Below, piece after piece: positions 35,938-47,563 of a stretch of 64,000 nt of DNA. Every line of letters begins with the position of its first letter. Position 1 is the stretch's first letter. Location of the stretch: positions 1,154,001 to 1,218,000 of the forward strand of contig NZ_CP078143.1 of assembly GCF_019891395.1 (NCBI RefSeq). Direction: 5' to 3'. The notes under the pieces are model-generated. The model searched no databases, was not told the origin of the DNA, and saw nothing but the letters and a program-made list of their open reading frames with translations. The stretch comes from Nitratireductor kimnyeongensis. GTDB lineage: Bacteria > Pseudomonadota > Alphaproteobacteria > Rhizobiales > Rhizobiaceae. The position numbers and the translations under genes were made by a program.

Positions 35938-36645
35938 TTACGTCTTTAGCAGAAAGAGCAGACGATCTTCCGACGGAAAATCCGCAATTCGAGCGGTTTT
36001 TTTAACATCCTGACCCAAAATCCCGGCAATACGCTCTGAGAGACAATAAAATGTCGCAGCCCCCAATTTTGTTCCCATGGCAGACCGCGCCATGAACCGC
36101 CTGAGCTGTTCCGCGCCATTGGCCGAGTAGAGCAGCACGGCATCGACCGGCCACTCACCGATCACCGAGCGGATGGCCGCATCTGAGGGCTCCAGCGGCA
36201 AAGTGTCGTAAATTTCGATGAGACGTGGCCGGTGGCCTGCGGCTCGAAGCCGCGTTTCCAGCACGTCGCGGCGCACACGCCCACAAAGCACCGTTACATC
36301 GGCGGGAGCCATGAAAGCGGCATCGATGCATCGCGCCAGTCTCTCCGCGTCGCCAGCCTCGTCATCGACCACATCGAGCCCGGCAGCACGCGCGGCCTCG
36401 CCCGTTCGGCGTCCCACGGCTAAGACCGGCTTGCCCTTCAATGCATCGAAAACGGATTGTGGCGCGTGGCGGATAGCATTGGGGCTGGTGATAGCGACAA
36501 CATCCACCGGCTGGGCGTGGATGGCGGGATGCAGCGGCACTGTTTCCGTCAACGGCAGGACGAGGGGCTCAAACCCCATTCCAGCGAGCCTGGCGGCGGT
36601 TTCCGAAGCGCCCGGTTCGGGGCGCGTGACCAGCACCCGCCGCAT
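35938..36645 (-). CDS. hemD: Uroporphyrinogen-III synthase
   Basis: Cyclises and inverts ring D of hydroxymethylbilane to uroporphyrinogen III. It has 235 residues from ATG 36645; a longer frame runs back into hemC and was rejected. The N-terminal VLVTRPEPGASETAARLAG and the internal VVAITSPNAIRHAPQ and VDAVLLYSANGAEQLRRF match the two-lobed HemD family, which is poorly conserved overall. Its start is 1 nt from the hemC stop, so the two are translationally coupled. Confidence 0.93.
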   Translation of the reverse strand: MRRVLVTRPEPGASETAARLAGMGFEPLVLPLTETVPLHPAIHAQPVDVVAITSPNAIRHAPQSVFDALKGKPVLAVGRRTGEAARAAGLDVVDDEAGDAERLARCIDAAFMAPADVTVLCGRVRRDVLETRLRAAGHRPRLIEIYDTLPLEPSDAAIRSVIGEWPVDAVLLYSANGAEQLRRFMARSAMGTKLGAATFYCLSERIAGILGQDVKKTARIADFPSEDRLLFLLKT

Positions 36646-36646
36646 A

Positions 36647-37576
36647 TTATTGCCAGCTGTCGAAGAACCGCGGGCCGGCCTTCTCACGGATTTCTGCGCC
36701 AGCCTCCGCGCCGAGACGGACAGCATCCACCGTGAGGCCTTCAGTTGCGATCTCGTGGGTCTCGCGACCATCTGGTGTAAGGATCAGGCCCGAAAAACGC
36801 AGCCTGTCACCCTCGATACGGGCGAGACCCGCAATGGGCGTGCGGCAGGAACCGTCAAGTGCGCCAAGAAAGGCGCGCTCGCAGAGAAGCGCGTCACCGG
36901 TTTCGGCATGGTGTATGGCTGCGATCATCGGTCCGATGCGCCGGTCGCCGATGCGGCTTTCGATGCAGATCGCGCCTTGCCCGAGTGCGGGCGGGAAACG
37001 TTCCGGGTCCATCACCTCTGTAGCAATGTGCGGCATACCGAGCCGGTTGAGCCCGGCAAGCGCCAGAAGTGTGCCTTCGGCAACGCCTTCCTCCAGCTTG
37101 CGCAGGCGCGTCTGCACATTTCCGCGGAACATGCCGACGTCGAGATCCGGGCGAAGACGAAGCACCAGCGCCTGCCGACGCAACGACGAGGTGCCGAGCT
37201 TTGCGCCCTGGGGCAAATCCTCAAGCTTTGCGATTGAGCGACCGATGAACACATCGCGCACATCCTCGCGCTCCAGAAAGGCAGAAATTTCCAGGCCATC
37301 AGGGAGTACGGTGGGCATGTCCTTGGAGGAATGCACGGCCAGATCGATGCGGCCATCGAGCATGGCTTCCTCGATTTCCTTGGTAAAAAGCCCCTTGCCG
37401 CCGGCCTGCGAGAGCGGGCGATCCTGAATGCGGTCACCCGAGGTGGAGATGACGACGATCTCGAACGCCTCTTCGGGCAGGCCGTGTGCCGCCATCAGGC
37501 GCGCGCGCACCTCTGCTGCCTGAGCCACTGCCAGAGCGCTTCCACGTGTGCCGATCTTCACCACATCAGTTTGCAT
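36647..37576 (-). CDS. hemC: Hydroxymethylbilane synthase (porphobilinogen deaminase)
   Basis: Polymerises four porphobilinogens into hydroxymethylbilane. It has 309 residues. [13 protein letters not shown], the catalytic Asp region [11 protein letters not shown] (D86), [10 protein letters not shown] and FRGNVQTRL are present. C244 in [11 protein letters not shown] is the dipyrromethane-cofactor attachment site. It is divergent from tsaD, with about 94 nt between the starts containing two dyads. Confidence 0.97.
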   Translation of the reverse strand: MQTDVVKIGTRGSALAVAQAAEVRARLMAAHGLPEEAFEIVVISTSGDRIQDRPLSQAGGKGLFTKEIEEAMLDGRIDLAVHSSKDMPTVLPDGLEISAFLEREDVRDVFIGRSIAKLEDLPQGAKLGTSSLRRQALVLRLRPDLDVGMFRGNVQTRLRKLEEGVAEGTLLALAGLNRLGMPHIATEVMDPERFPPALGQGAICIESRIGDRRIGPMIAAIHHAETGDALLCERAFLGALDGSCRTPIAGLARIEGDRLRFSGLILTPDGRETHEIATEGLTVDAVRLGAEAGAEIREKAGPRFFDSWQ

Positions 37577-37599
37577 GCTGTCACGTCCGTGCTAACCCC

Positions 37600-37634
37600 G
37601 CATCCGAACCGGATGCACCACACCCCTAACGGGG
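37600..37634. promoter_or_regulatory. Two dyads in the hemC-tsaD divergent promoter region
   Basis: GCATCCG (37600-37606) and CGGATGC (37610-37616) form a 17-bp dyad with a 3-nt spacer. CCCC-TAAC-GGGG (37623-37634) follows. Both lie in the 94-nt gap between divergent starts. They could be an operator or a 5'-UTR hairpin for hemC or tsaD; the function is not known. Confidence 0.35.
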
Positions 37635-37670
37635 ATTGGCGGCGACGGCAACATGAGCGGGTAAGGCTGA

Positions 37671-38756
37671 ATGACGCGCATCCTTGGCATCGAGACGAGT
37701 TGCGACGAGACGGCGGCGGCTGTCATCGAAAGATCGGGCGAGAAAACCGAAATCCTGTCCAATGTGGTTCTGAGCCAGATCGCCGACCATGCCGCCTTTG
37801 GCGGCGTGGTGCCGGAGATCGCAGCTCGCGCCCATGTGGAAGCGCTCGACGGAGTGGTGAAAGCCGCGCTCGATGAAGCCGGCCTTGCGCTTGACGAGAT
37901 CGACGCCATAGCCGCGACGGCCGGACCCGGCCTTATCGGCGGGCTGATCGTCGGCCTGACGACGGCCAAGGCGATCGCGGCAGCAAGTGGCAAGGCGCTT
38001 GTCCCGGTCAATCATCTGGAAGGCCACGCACTGACCGCACGCCTTACGGACAGGATTGATTTCCCCTATCTGCTTCTGCTCGTTTCGGGCGGGCACACGC
38101 AGATCGTTCACGTGGAGGGGGTCGGGCGCTATCAGCGCTGGGCCTCCACCATAGACGATGCGCTGGGCGAGGCATTCGACAAGACAGCCAAGCTTCTCGG
38201 GCTGCCCTACCCCGGTGGCCCGAGCGTGGAAAAGGCGGCCGCGGATGGCGACCCGAAACGCTTCGCCTTTCCGCGCCCACTGAAAGGTGAAGCGCGACCC
38301 GATTTTTCCTTCTCCGGTCTCAAGACAGCGGTGCGGCGGGAAGCCACCTCGCTTGCCCCATTGAGCGACACTGACATCGCCGACATCTGCGCCTCTTTCC
38401 AAAAGGCAGTCACGGAAACATTGAGCGACCGGGTGGCGCGAAGTCTTGCACGTTTTCGCCAGACGCACCCCGTTCTCGAAACGCCGGCCCTTGTGGTTGC
38501 GGGTGGCGTCGCGGCCAATCAGGCGATCCGCGCGGCACTCGATGCGCTTTGCGAGAATGCCGGCTTCCGGCTCATCGCGCCGCCTCTGCGTCTTTGTGGA
38601 GACAATGCTGCGATGATCGCCTGGGCGGGGCTCGAGCGGCTGGAAGCGGGTCTCGAAGAAGACGAGGCGATGGGCTTTGCTCCGCGCCCGCGCTGGCCGC
38701 TGGATCAGGCATCGGCCCCACTCTTCGGCGCGGGCAAACGGGGAGCCAAGGCATGA
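37671..38756 (+). CDS. tsaD: tRNA N6-threonylcarbamoyladenosine transferase subunit TsaD
   Basis: Catalytic subunit of the t6A37 tRNA modification enzyme, acting with TsaB/TsaE. It has 361 residues. The opening [17 protein letters not shown] and the HxxxH metal motif [11 protein letters not shown] (H115, H119) are seen, followed by the C-terminal ATP-binding [10 protein letters not shown] and [12 protein letters not shown]. Its stop overlaps the gpsA start (ATGA), so the two are translationally coupled. Confidence 0.97.
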   Translation: MTRILGIETSCDETAAAVIERSGEKTEILSNVVLSQIADHAAFGGVVPEIAARAHVEALDGVVKAALDEAGLALDEIDAIAATAGPGLIGGLIVGLTTAKAIAAASGKALVPVNHLEGHALTARLTDRIDFPYLLLLVSGGHTQIVHVEGVGRYQRWASTIDDALGEAFDKTAKLLGLPYPGGPSVEKAAADGDPKRFAFPRPLKGEARPDFSFSGLKTAVRREATSLAPLSDTDIADICASFQKAVTETLSDRVARSLARFRQTHPVLETPALVVAGGVAANQAIRAALDALCENAGFRLIAPPLRLCGDNAAMIAWAGLERLEAGLEEDEAMGFAPRPRWPLDQASAPLFGAGKRGAKA

Positions 38757-39739
38757 GAAAACCATGGACCATCGCGGTTCTGGGCGCGGGTGCATGGGGC
38801 ACGGCGCTTGGTGCGGCCATGCTCACAGGCGGTCATCGCGCGAGGCTATGGGCGCGCGATGAAACGCTGGCACAGGCGATCAACGCAGATCACATCAACG
38901 CGCGCTACCTGCCCGGGGTCACGCTTGATACGCGGCTTGTTGCCACGAGCATCCTGCCGGATGCACTCGAAGATGCCGACTGCGTCCTCGCCGTAACACC
39001 TGCACAGACCCTGCGGACGGTTCTGGCCGATGCCGGCCCGCATGTGTCGAAAGGCATCCCGATTGTCCTATGCGCCAAGGGCATCGAACGAGAGACGGGC
39101 AGGCTCATGTCCGAAATCGCCGTAGAAGCGCTGCCGGAAAACCCTGTCGCCGCCCTTTCCGGCCCGAGCTTTGCGAGCGATCTGGCGCGCGGGCTGCCAA
39201 CCGCCGTGACGGTTGCGGCGAACAATGCCGATCTGGCCGTTACGCTCGCCGAACAGCTCTCCGCACCACGCCTGCGCTGCTATTCGACCGACGATCTGAC
39301 CGGCGTGGAAATTGGCGGCGCGCTGAAAAACGTTCTGGCGATCGCCGCCGGCGCAACCCATGGCGCGGGGCTTGGCGCGAGCGCGTCGGCAGCCCTCATT
39401 ACCCGGGGCTTCGTGGAGCTGCGGCGTATCGGCGAAGCCTTCGGTGCGCGACCCGACACGCTTATGGGATTATCCGGGCTTGGTGATCTGATCCTGACCT
39501 GCGGCTCGGAGCAATCGCGCAATTTTGCTTATGGGGCGGCACTCGGACGCGGCGAAAGCCTTGAAGGCCGACCGCTTGCCGAAGGCGCCCACACGGCAGG
39601 CATCGCCGCGCGCATCGTGCGCGAACGCGGGCTGGAAGCACCAATCATCGAAAGCGTGACAGAGCTGCTCAAGGGGCGACTGACCGTGCAGAAAGCCATG
39701 GAAGCGCTGCTTTCGCGCCCGCTCAAGAGTGAAACCTGA
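38753..39739 (+). CDS. gpsA: Glycerol-3-phosphate dehydrogenase [NAD(P)+]
   Basis: Reduces dihydroxyacetone phosphate to sn-glycerol 3-phosphate for phospholipid synthesis. It has 328 residues. The NAD-binding [46 protein letters not shown] and the catalytic Lys region [18 protein letters not shown] are present. The start was set at 38753 by the overlap with tsaD; upstream in-frame codons belong to tsaD. Confidence 0.97.
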   Translation: MRKPWTIAVLGAGAWGTALGAAMLTGGHRARLWARDETLAQAINADHINARYLPGVTLDTRLVATSILPDALEDADCVLAVTPAQTLRTVLADAGPHVSKGIPIVLCAKGIERETGRLMSEIAVEALPENPVAALSGPSFASDLARGLPTAVTVAANNADLAVTLAEQLSAPRLRCYSTDDLTGVEIGGALKNVLAIAAGATHGAGLGASASAALITRGFVELRRIGEAFGARPDTLMGLSGLGDLILTCGSEQSRNFAYGAALGRGESLEGRPLAEGAHTAGIAARIVRERGLEAPIIESVTELLKGRLTVQKAMEALLSRPLKSET

Positions 39740-39754
39740 AACAGGGGGAAAATC

Positions 39755-40051
39755 ATGATCTTTGCCATCATCTGCCGGGACAAGCCCGGCCATCTGGACA
39801 CGCGAATGGGCGCACGACCCGACCATGTGGAATACCTGAACGGACTGAATGAGAACGGCGCCCTGAAATTTGCCGGTCCTTTCCTCGATGAGGACGGCAA
39901 GCCATGCGGCAGCCTTGTCGCAGTGGAAGTGGAAGATCAGGCGGCTGCCGAACTGATCGCCGCCGCAGATCCATATGCACTTGCGGGCCTGTTCGAATCC
40001 GTTGAAATACGGGCTTGGAACTGGGTCTTCAACAATCCGGAGAATGCGTGA
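39755..40051 (+). CDS. YciI-family protein
   Basis: A 98-residue ferredoxin-like alpha+beta protein of the YciI family. It starts with MIFAIICRDKPGHLDTR and has the conserved RPDHVEYL and GPFLDEDGKPCGSLVAVE segments. The family His/Asp (R-x-x-H, D) pair is thought to be catalytic. It lies 15 nt after gpsA and overlaps the EVE gene by 1 nt (TGATG), so it is part of the tsaD-gpsA operon. Confidence 0.92.
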   Translation: MIFAIICRDKPGHLDTRMGARPDHVEYLNGLNENGALKFAGPFLDEDGKPCGSLVAVEVEDQAAAELIAAADPYALAGLFESVEIRAWNWVFNNPENA

Positions 40052-40476
40052 TGGCCTATTGGCTGTTCAAGTCCGAGCCTTCCACATGGTCTTGGGAGAT
40101 GCAGAAAAAGAAGGGCGACGAAGGCGAGCAATGGGACGGCGTGCGCAACTATCAGGCACGCAACAACATGCGCGAGATGAAGATCGGCGACCTCGGATTC
40201 TTCTATCACTCGGTCAAGGAGACCTCCGTGGTGGGCATTGTGGAGGTGTGTGCGCTGGCGCATCCCGACAGCACCACCGATGATCCTCGCTGGGAATGCG
40301 TGGACATCCGCGCGGTAAAGGACATTCCTCAACCCGTGACGCTGGCCGAGATCAAGGCCAACCCGAAACTTTCGGAGATGATTCTGGTCAACAATTCGAG
40401 ACTTTCCGTTCAGCCGGTGCGGTCAGACGAATGGGCCGAGATCTGCCGCATGGGCGGCCTCGACAAGGCACCCTGA
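40051..40476 (+). CDS. EVE-domain protein
   Basis: A 141-residue single EVE (PUA-like) domain protein. Conserved residues are MAYWLFKSEPSTWSW, WDGVRNYQARNNMREM, GFFYHSVKETSVVGIVEV and WECVDIRAV. EVE domains bind modified nucleotides in RNA or DNA. Translation begins in the YciI stop codon (TGATG). It sits in the order typical of rhizobia, just upstream of the lysine methyltransferase-like gene. Confidence 0.92.
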   Translation: MAYWLFKSEPSTWSWEMQKKKGDEGEQWDGVRNYQARNNMREMKIGDLGFFYHSVKETSVVGIVEVCALAHPDSTTDDPRWECVDIRAVKDIPQPVTLAEIKANPKLSEMILVNNSRLSVQPVRSDEWAEICRMGGLDKAP

Positions 40477-40486
40477 GAAGATCCAC

Positions 40487-41143
40487 GTGCGGCGCATCAC
40501 CCCGGACAATGCGGCGGCGTTCATCCGCGCCAACACGACGCTGATGCGCCCGCCACATGTGCCGGAGGTCGCGCTCCATCTGGCCGATGAGGCGCACGAT
40601 CTGTGGCAACGAACGGAGGAGGAGCTTGCAGAGATCGGCCTGCCGCCGCCTTTCTGGGCCTTCGCATGGGCAGGCGGTCAGGGGCTTTCGCGCTACATCC
40701 TCGATCGCCCCGAAACCGTTCGCGGGAAAACCGTGCTCGACTTCGCCACCGGGTCCGGGCTTGTCGCCATTGCCGCAGTAAAGGCTGGCGCGAAACATGT
40801 ATTGGCAGCGGACATAGACCCGTTCAGCGCACCAGCCTGTTCGCTGAACATGGCAGCAAACGATGTGACATTTGAAACCACGCTGGACGATCTCACGGGC
40901 ACTGCGGGCGAATGGGACGTGGTGCTTGCCGGCGATGTATTCTACGACCGGGCTATGACCGACACGCTGGTGCCATGGTTCGAGAATTTGTCAAATGCAG
41001 GCTCGACGGTCATTGTCGGTGACCCCGGCCGCAGTTACCTGCCACGCACACGTCTTACCGAACTGACGAGTTATAACGTACCGGTGACCCGTGCGCTGGA
41101 AGACGCAGAGGTGAAGCACACAACCGTCTGGCAATTTGCTTGA
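40487..41143 (+). CDS. ETF-beta lysine methyltransferase-like (METTL20 family) protein
   Basis: A 218-residue class I SAM-dependent methyltransferase. The SAM-binding motif VLDFATGSGLVAIAAVKAG (about residues 83-101), the acidic post-I region LAADIDPFS, and the preceding PPFWAFAWAGGQGLSRYIL resemble human METTL20 (ETFBKMT). By established work on Agrobacterium METTL20, targets include ETF-beta and ribosomal L7/L12; those targets are inferred here. It starts with GTG, has only a weak GAGAAG upstream, and lies 10 nt after the EVE gene. Confidence 0.8.
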   Translation: MRRITPDNAAAFIRANTTLMRPPHVPEVALHLADEAHDLWQRTEEELAEIGLPPPFWAFAWAGGQGLSRYILDRPETVRGKTVLDFATGSGLVAIAAVKAGAKHVLAADIDPFSAPACSLNMAANDVTFETTLDDLTGTAGEWDVVLAGDVFYDRAMTDTLVPWFENLSNAGSTVIVGDPGRSYLPRTRLTELTSYNVPVTRALEDAEVKHTTVWQFA

Positions 41144-41198
41144 CCACTTTGTGGAGTGCGGGTTCAATCCGGCCTGCTGGACATGTGAGGAGAACCCC

Positions 41199-41615
41199 AT
41201 GGATTTCGCCGGTCTCAACTATCTCGCCATCCTCGTTGCCGCCATCGCAGCTTTCATGTTCGGCGCCATTTATTATGGCGCGCTCGGCAAACCATGGATG
41301 AAGGCCGCACGCATCAAGCCCGAAGAAGCGAAGATGGAGCCAGCGCTTTTCATCACCTCCTTCGTGGCCGAGCTGATCATGGCGTGGGTTCTGGCCGGCG
41401 TGATCGGCCATCTGGGGGCCGGGCAGGTGACCTTCTGGAACGGCATCGTCTCCGGCGCATTCATCTGGCTGGGTTTCATGGCCACGACCGTGGCCGTCAA
41501 CCAGCGCTATGAAGGCTTCGGCTGGGACCTGACCCTGATCGACGCCGGCCACTGGCTGGGTGTCGCCCTTATCATGGGCGGGATCATCGGCTTGTTCGGC
41601 GTTTTATCAGTCTAA
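41199..41615 (+). CDS. DUF1761 family small membrane protein
   Basis: A 138-residue protein with about four transmembrane helices and the start MDFAGLNYLAILVAAIAAF. Conserved YYGALGKPWMKAA and the charged loop around KPEEAKMEPAL identify the DUF1761 family, whose function is unknown. GAGGAG precedes ATG 41199. It is monocistronic in appearance, between the methyltransferase and the XRE regulator. Confidence 0.83.
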   Translation: MDFAGLNYLAILVAAIAAFMFGAIYYGALGKPWMKAARIKPEEAKMEPALFITSFVAELIMAWVLAGVIGHLGAGQVTFWNGIVSGAFIWLGFMATTVAVNQRYEGFGWDLTLIDAGHWLGVALIMGGIIGLFGVLSV

Positions 41616-41625
41616 AACCATCACT

Positions 41626-41646
41626 ATTGATGTTCTAGACATCAAT
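41626..41646. promoter_or_regulatory. Palindromic operator candidate upstream of the XRE gene
   Basis: ATTGATGT (41626-41633) and ACATCAAT (41639-41646) form perfect 8-bp arms around a TCTAG spacer. The site lies just after the DUF1761 stop and 39 nt before the XRE start, in unusually AT-rich DNA with a possible -10-like TATATA downstream. Autoregulation by the XRE protein is the likely role (inference). Confidence 0.5.
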
Positions 41647-41684
41647 TCTAAAAGACATTATATACACTCTAAGACGGAGCGCCA

Positions 41685-41957
41685 ATGATAACCGCAGCAC
41701 AGATGCGCGCCGCCCGTGCCCTGTTGGGCATCGACCAGAAGCAGCTGGCCGAGCTTTCGGGCGTTTCCCTGCCAACCATTCAAAGGATGGAGGCAAGCGA
41801 AGGCAATGTGCGCGGTGTGGTCGACACGCTTTCCAAGGTGGTCGAGGCGCTGGGGGCAGCCGGCATAGAGCTTATAGGCGAACATGCACCCAGCTACGGC
41901 ACCGGACGCGGCGTGCGCTTCAGGGAGCCCACCCCGCCTAAGGCGAAATCCGTCTGA
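41685..41957 (+). CDS. Small XRE-type helix-turn-helix regulator
   Basis: A 90-residue single-domain DNA-binding protein. The helix-turn-helix is about residues 5-60, with LGIDQKQLAELSGVSLPTIQ containing the recognition helix. GNVRGVVDTLSKVVEALGAAGIEL is the typical C-terminal end of this compact XRE type. No toxin or effector is adjacent. It may regulate itself through the operator upstream, or the SulP gene downstream. Confidence 0.85.
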   Translation: MITAAQMRAARALLGIDQKQLAELSGVSLPTIQRMEASEGNVRGVVDTLSKVVEALGAAGIELIGEHAPSYGTGRGVRFREPTPPKAKSV

Positions 41958-42086
41958 GACAACGCAGTTCCAGCAAAAGTGGGAGCCGGTTTTGCGTCCG
42001 GAACTGCGGGAGACGATGAGAACGCAACGGCGACCGCCTGCAAAAACGCCGACGGCCTACCGCTGCCGATGGTATGAGGCTTTTCC

Positions 42087-43775
42087 ATGCAGGCTCGCGC
42101 CACGCGCCCTGGTTTCACTGCTCTGTTCACCCCAAAATTACTGACCGTACTGCGCGAAGGCTACGGCCCTGGGGCACTCAAGGCCGATATCGTAGCCGGC
42201 CTGACGGTTGCGATCATCGCGTTGCCCTTGTCCATGGCCATCGCCATCGCTTCGGGCGTAGGGCCGGAGCGCGGTCTTTACACGGCCATTGTGGGCGGGT
42301 TTCTGGTCTCCGCCCTTGGTGGCAGCCGATTTCAGATCGGTGGGCCGGCAGGCGCATTCATCGTGCTCGTTTTCGCCACGGTGCAGGCGCACGGCACAGA
42401 CGGGCTGATCCTTGCCACCTTCCTCTCCGGGTTCATCCTGCTTGCCATTGGTCTTCTAAGACTCGGCACCTTCATCAAATATGTGCCCTATCCCGTCACC
42501 GTGGGTTTCACCTCGGGCATCGCCGTCATCATCCTGACGAGCCAGCTCAAGGATTTCTTCGGCCTCACGCTGAGAGGCACGGAGCCTGGGCCTTTCATCC
42601 CCAAACTGCAGGCGCTGGCGGAAGCAGCGCCGACGGTGAACGCCGCAGCACTTCTGCTGGCGCTTGGATCGGTGGCGGTGATCGTCGGGCTGCGCCGCTG
42701 GCGGCCGCACTGGCCGGGCTTTCTCATCGCCGTGGTGGCGGCCACACTGGTCGCCTGGGCGCTGGGTCTGCCGGTGGAAACCATCGGCTCGCGGTTCGGA
42801 GGCATTCCGCAAATGCTGCCTGCCCCGCAGTTGCCGGACCTCAGCACCGACAAGATCGTGGCCGTGCTGCCCGCCGCTTTCTCGTTTGCGCTTCTGGGCG
42901 GCATCGAGAGCTTGCTTTCGGCGGTGGTAGCCGATTCCATGACCGGTCGCCGGCACCGCTCCAACAGCGAGTTGGTGGCGCAGGGTGCAGCCAATATCGG
43001 TTCGGCCCTCTTTGGCGGCTTCTGCGTGACCGGCACTATCGCGCGCACGGCGGCCAATGTACGAGCCGGCGCGCGCGGCCCGGTTTCGGGCATGCTGCAT
43101 TCGCTGTTCCTGCTCGCTTTCATGCTGGTGGCCGCGCCGCTGGCGCGCTTCATTCCACTTTCAGCCCTTGCGGCTATTCTGGCTGTGGTGGCCTGGAACA
43201 TGGCGGAGAAGCACCAGTTTGCAGCACTGCTGCGTTCCTCATGGGGGGATGCGATCGTGCTTCTGGTGACGTTCCTGCTGGTGGTATTCCGCGACCTGAC
43301 GGAGGGCATTCTGGTAGGCTTCGGCCTGGGCGCGCTGCTCTTTCTGCATCGCATGTCGGAGGCCGTGCGCGTGGAGCATGGTGTTGCCTCGCTGAGAGAT
43401 CAGCCCGACAATGGCGAGCGACCGTATAACGCCGAAACAGCAACCGACAACGATGTGGTTGTCTACCGTATTGCCGGCGCATTTTTCTTCGGCGCGGCGG
43501 CTGCTGTGGGAGCAGCACTCGACCGGATTGGCGGCCAGCCCAAAGCGTATGTCATCGACATCGGCTCGGTGAGTTTTCTCGATTCCACGGCGGCAGCCAC
43601 CATTGAAGGTTTCGTGCGCAAGGCACGCCAGCAGAGAGCCAATGTCTACCTGGTAGGGGCGAACCAGCCAGTGCGGAGATTGCTGCGCACACACGGGTTG
43701 AAACCGCCGGCATTGCGGTTCTACACCCGGTTCGACGACGCCCTCGCCGCCGCAAGGCGGGATGCGTCCGGATAG
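42087..43775 (+). CDS. SulP-family anion transporter with STAS domain
   Basis: A 562-residue inner-membrane transporter with about 12-14 helices and a C-terminal STAS domain (about residues 450-555, with VVVYRIAGAFFFGAA and VIDIGSVSFLDSTAAATI). The N-terminal GLTVAIIALPLSMAIAIASGV and GGSRFQIGGPAGAF match the family signature. Substrates in the family include sulfate, bicarbonate, chloride and dicarboxylates; none is assigned here. It ends 1 nt from the ispZ end (convergent). Confidence 0.93.
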   Translation: MQARATRPGFTALFTPKLLTVLREGYGPGALKADIVAGLTVAIIALPLSMAIAIASGVGPERGLYTAIVGGFLVSALGGSRFQIGGPAGAFIVLVFATVQAHGTDGLILATFLSGFILLAIGLLRLGTFIKYVPYPVTVGFTSGIAVIILTSQLKDFFGLTLRGTEPGPFIPKLQALAEAAPTVNAAALLLALGSVAVIVGLRRWRPHWPGFLIAVVAATLVAWALGLPVETIGSRFGGIPQMLPAPQLPDLSTDKIVAVLPAAFSFALLGGIESLLSAVVADSMTGRRHRSNSELVAQGAANIGSALFGGFCVTGTIARTAANVRAGARGPVSGMLHSLFLLAFMLVAAPLARFIPLSALAAILAVVAWNMAEKHQFAALLRSSWGDAIVLLVTFLLVVFRDLTEGILVGFGLGALLFLHRMSEAVRVEHGVASLRDQPDNGERPYNAETATDNDVVVYRIAGAFFFGAAAAVGAALDRIGGQPKAYVIDIGSVSFLDSTAAATIEGFVRKARQQRANVYLVGANQPVRRLLRTHGLKPPALRFYTRFDDALAAARRDASG

Positions 43776-43776
43776 T

Positions 43777-44424
43777 TTATTTCGACTGTTCTTCCAGCGA
43801 GTGCTTCATGATGAGCGGCATCTGGCTCATCGTGAACAAAATGGTGATCGGCATGATGCCCCACACTTTGAACGCGACCCAGGTGTCGGTGGAGAACATG
43901 CGCCACACCACCTCGTTGACCACCGCCAGAAAGATGAAGAACAGCCCCCAGCGCAGGGTGAGCTTGCGCCAGCCTTCCGCATCCAGCTTGAAAGCGGAAT
44001 CGAACACGTAGCCAAGCAGCGACTTGCCGAAGGCGAGACCGCCCAGAAGCACCACTCCAAACAGCGTGTTGACGATGGTCGGCTTCATCTTGATGAAGAT
44101 TTCACTGTGCAGATAGAGCGTCAGCGCGCCGAACACGAACACCACCACCCCCGAGACCAACGGCATGATGGGCAGTGTGCGGGTGAGGATCCACGAAGCC
44201 GTGAGCGCTACTGCCGTAGCGGCCATGAAAAGCGCGGTCGCCACGAAAAGCGGGCCTCCGAGATTGCCCAACGCGGGAACAAGCTCCACAAGCCATTCCC
44301 CGCGCGAATTGGCGAAGAAGAACACCATGAGGGGTCCCAGCTCCAGCGCCAGCTTCAAAAGCGGGTTGATTTCCTTGCGCTTGGGATCGGCGGGGTCGCG
44401 TTCGAACACGGGTTTTTCGCTCAC
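43777..44424 (-). CDS. ispZ: Septation protein A / YciB-IspZ family inner-membrane protein
   Basis: A 215-residue integral membrane protein with about five helices, including [22 protein letters not shown] at the start. [16 protein letters not shown] and [19 protein letters not shown] are the conserved family segments. The family affects cell division and envelope integrity. It follows ftsY by 2 nt and is in the same leftward series. Confidence 0.92.
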   Translation of the reverse strand: MSEKPVFERDPADPKRKEINPLLKLALELGPLMVFFFANSRGEWLVELVPALGNLGGPLFVATALFMAATAVALTASWILTRTLPIMPLVSGVVVFVFGALTLYLHSEIFIKMKPTIVNTLFGVVLLGGLAFGKSLLGYVFDSAFKLDAEGWRKLTLRWGLFFIFLAVVNEVVWRMFSTDTWVAFKVWGIMPITILFTMSQMPLIMKHSLEEQSK

Positions 44425-44426
44425 GC

Positions 44427-46274
<1,848 letters not shown>

Positions 46275-46279
46275 GCCCG

Positions 46280-47563
46280 CTACGCTGCTTCCTGTGTATC
46301 CGCGACCGCAGTGAGCCGCTCCCCGTCATGGCCGGTGATCCGCGCCCCGACAATATCCCCCAGCTTTGCGTCTTCAAGCGCAGCCAAGGTGAAACCTTCC
46401 GTTCGCCCAAGCCCGGGACGCTCGACCAATATGCGCTGATGCGTGCCGACAAGCGCAGCAAGATGTCGCCCATAGGCCGCAGCGCCCACGGCGCGCAGAC
46501 GCGCGGCGCGCTCCTTTACCAGCGCGCGGTCGAGTTGCGGCATGCGCGCTGCCGGCGTGCCCTCGCGCGGGCTGAAAGGGAAGACGTGGAGATGCGTGAG
46601 CCCGCATTCTTCGACGATCTTCAGCGAATTCTCGAACATGGCGTCGGTCTCAGTCGGGAAACCGGCTATGATGTCTGCACCGAACACCGCATCAGGGCGA
46701 AGCGCCCGCACACGTTCACAAAATTCAATGGCATCGGCGCGCAGATGGCGACGCTTCATGCGCTTCAGGATCATGTCGTCGCCATGCTGCAGCGAAAGGT
46801 GGAGATGCGGCATCAACCGCTCCTCTTCCGCCAGCGCGCGCATGAGTTCATCATCCGCCTCGATGGAATCGATGGAGGAAAGGCGCAGACGCTCAAGCTC
46901 CGGCACCTCGCGCAAAATGGTCGCCACAAGTCGCCCAAGACGCGGACTGCCCGGCAGATCGGCCCCGAAGCTCGTAAGGTCCACGCCCGTCAGAACCACC
47001 TCGCCATAGCCGTTGCCAACAAGCTGGCGCACCTGATCCACCACCGCGCCCATGGGAACGGAGCGCGAATTTCCGCGTCCATAAGGGATGATGCAAAAGG
47101 TACAGCGATGGTCGCAGCCATTTTGAACCTGCACGAAAGCGCGGGCCCGGCCTTCGATGGATTCGACCATGTGCGCCGCGGTCTCGCGCACCTCCATGAT
47201 GTCGTTGACGCGCACCTTCTCGAACTGGTTCACACCGAAATCCGGCAAGGCGCGGTAGTTGTGTGCCTTCAGCTTCTCCTCATTGCCGAGAACAAGATCC
47301 ACCTCATCCATGGCGTCAAATGTGCCCGGCTCCGTCTGTGCGGCACAGCCGGTGACGATAATGCGGGTATCCGGGTTTTCACGACGCGCCTTCCGGATCG
47401 CCTGCCGCGCCTGCCGCACCGCCTCGCCGGTCACGGCGCATGTATTGACGACAACGGCCCCGCCTTCCAGCTCCTCAAGCCCGGCTTCCCTCGCTTCGCG
47501 CTTGATCACCTCGGACTCGTAGGCGTTGAGACGGCATCCGAATGTCAGAACATCCACCGCCAT
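46280..47563 (-). CDS. mtaB: tRNA methylthiotransferase MtaB (ms2t6A37)
   Basis: Radical-SAM enzyme that adds the 2-methylthio group to t6A37 of tRNA. It has 427 residues. The N-terminal [4Fe-4S] cysteines are C10 (FGCRLN), C42 (NTCAVT) and C73 (TGCAAQ); the radical-SAM cysteines C150, C154 and C157 are in [19 protein letters not shown]-terminal TRAM domain (from about residue 365) ends the protein. It abuts the dapF stop and is 5 nt from ftsY. TsaD, which makes the t6A substrate, is also encoded in this window. Confidence 0.94.
   Translation of the reverse strand: MAVDVLTFGCRLNAYESEVIKREAREAGLEELEGGAVVVNTCAVTGEAVRQARQAIRKARRENPDTRIIVTGCAAQTEPGTFDAMDEVDLVLGNEEKLKAHNYRALPDFGVNQFEKVRVNDIMEVRETAAHMVESIEGRARAFVQVQNGCDHRCTFCIIPYGRGNSRSVPMGAVVDQVRQLVGNGYGEVVLTGVDLTSFGADLPGSPRLGRLVATILREVPELERLRLSSIDSIEADDELMRALAEEERLMPHLHLSLQHGDDMILKRMKRRHLRADAIEFCERVRALRPDAVFGADIIAGFPTETDAMFENSLKIVEECGLTHLHVFPFSPREGTPAARMPQLDRALVKERAARLRAVGAAAYGRHLAALVGTHQRILVERPGLGRTEGFTLAALEDAKLGDIVGARITGHDGERLTAVADTQEAA

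Noticed and set aside
42074..43429. A 451-codon frame within the SulP gene on the same strand
   Set aside because: Out of frame with the SulP and STAS domains; composition is low-complexity and without motif.
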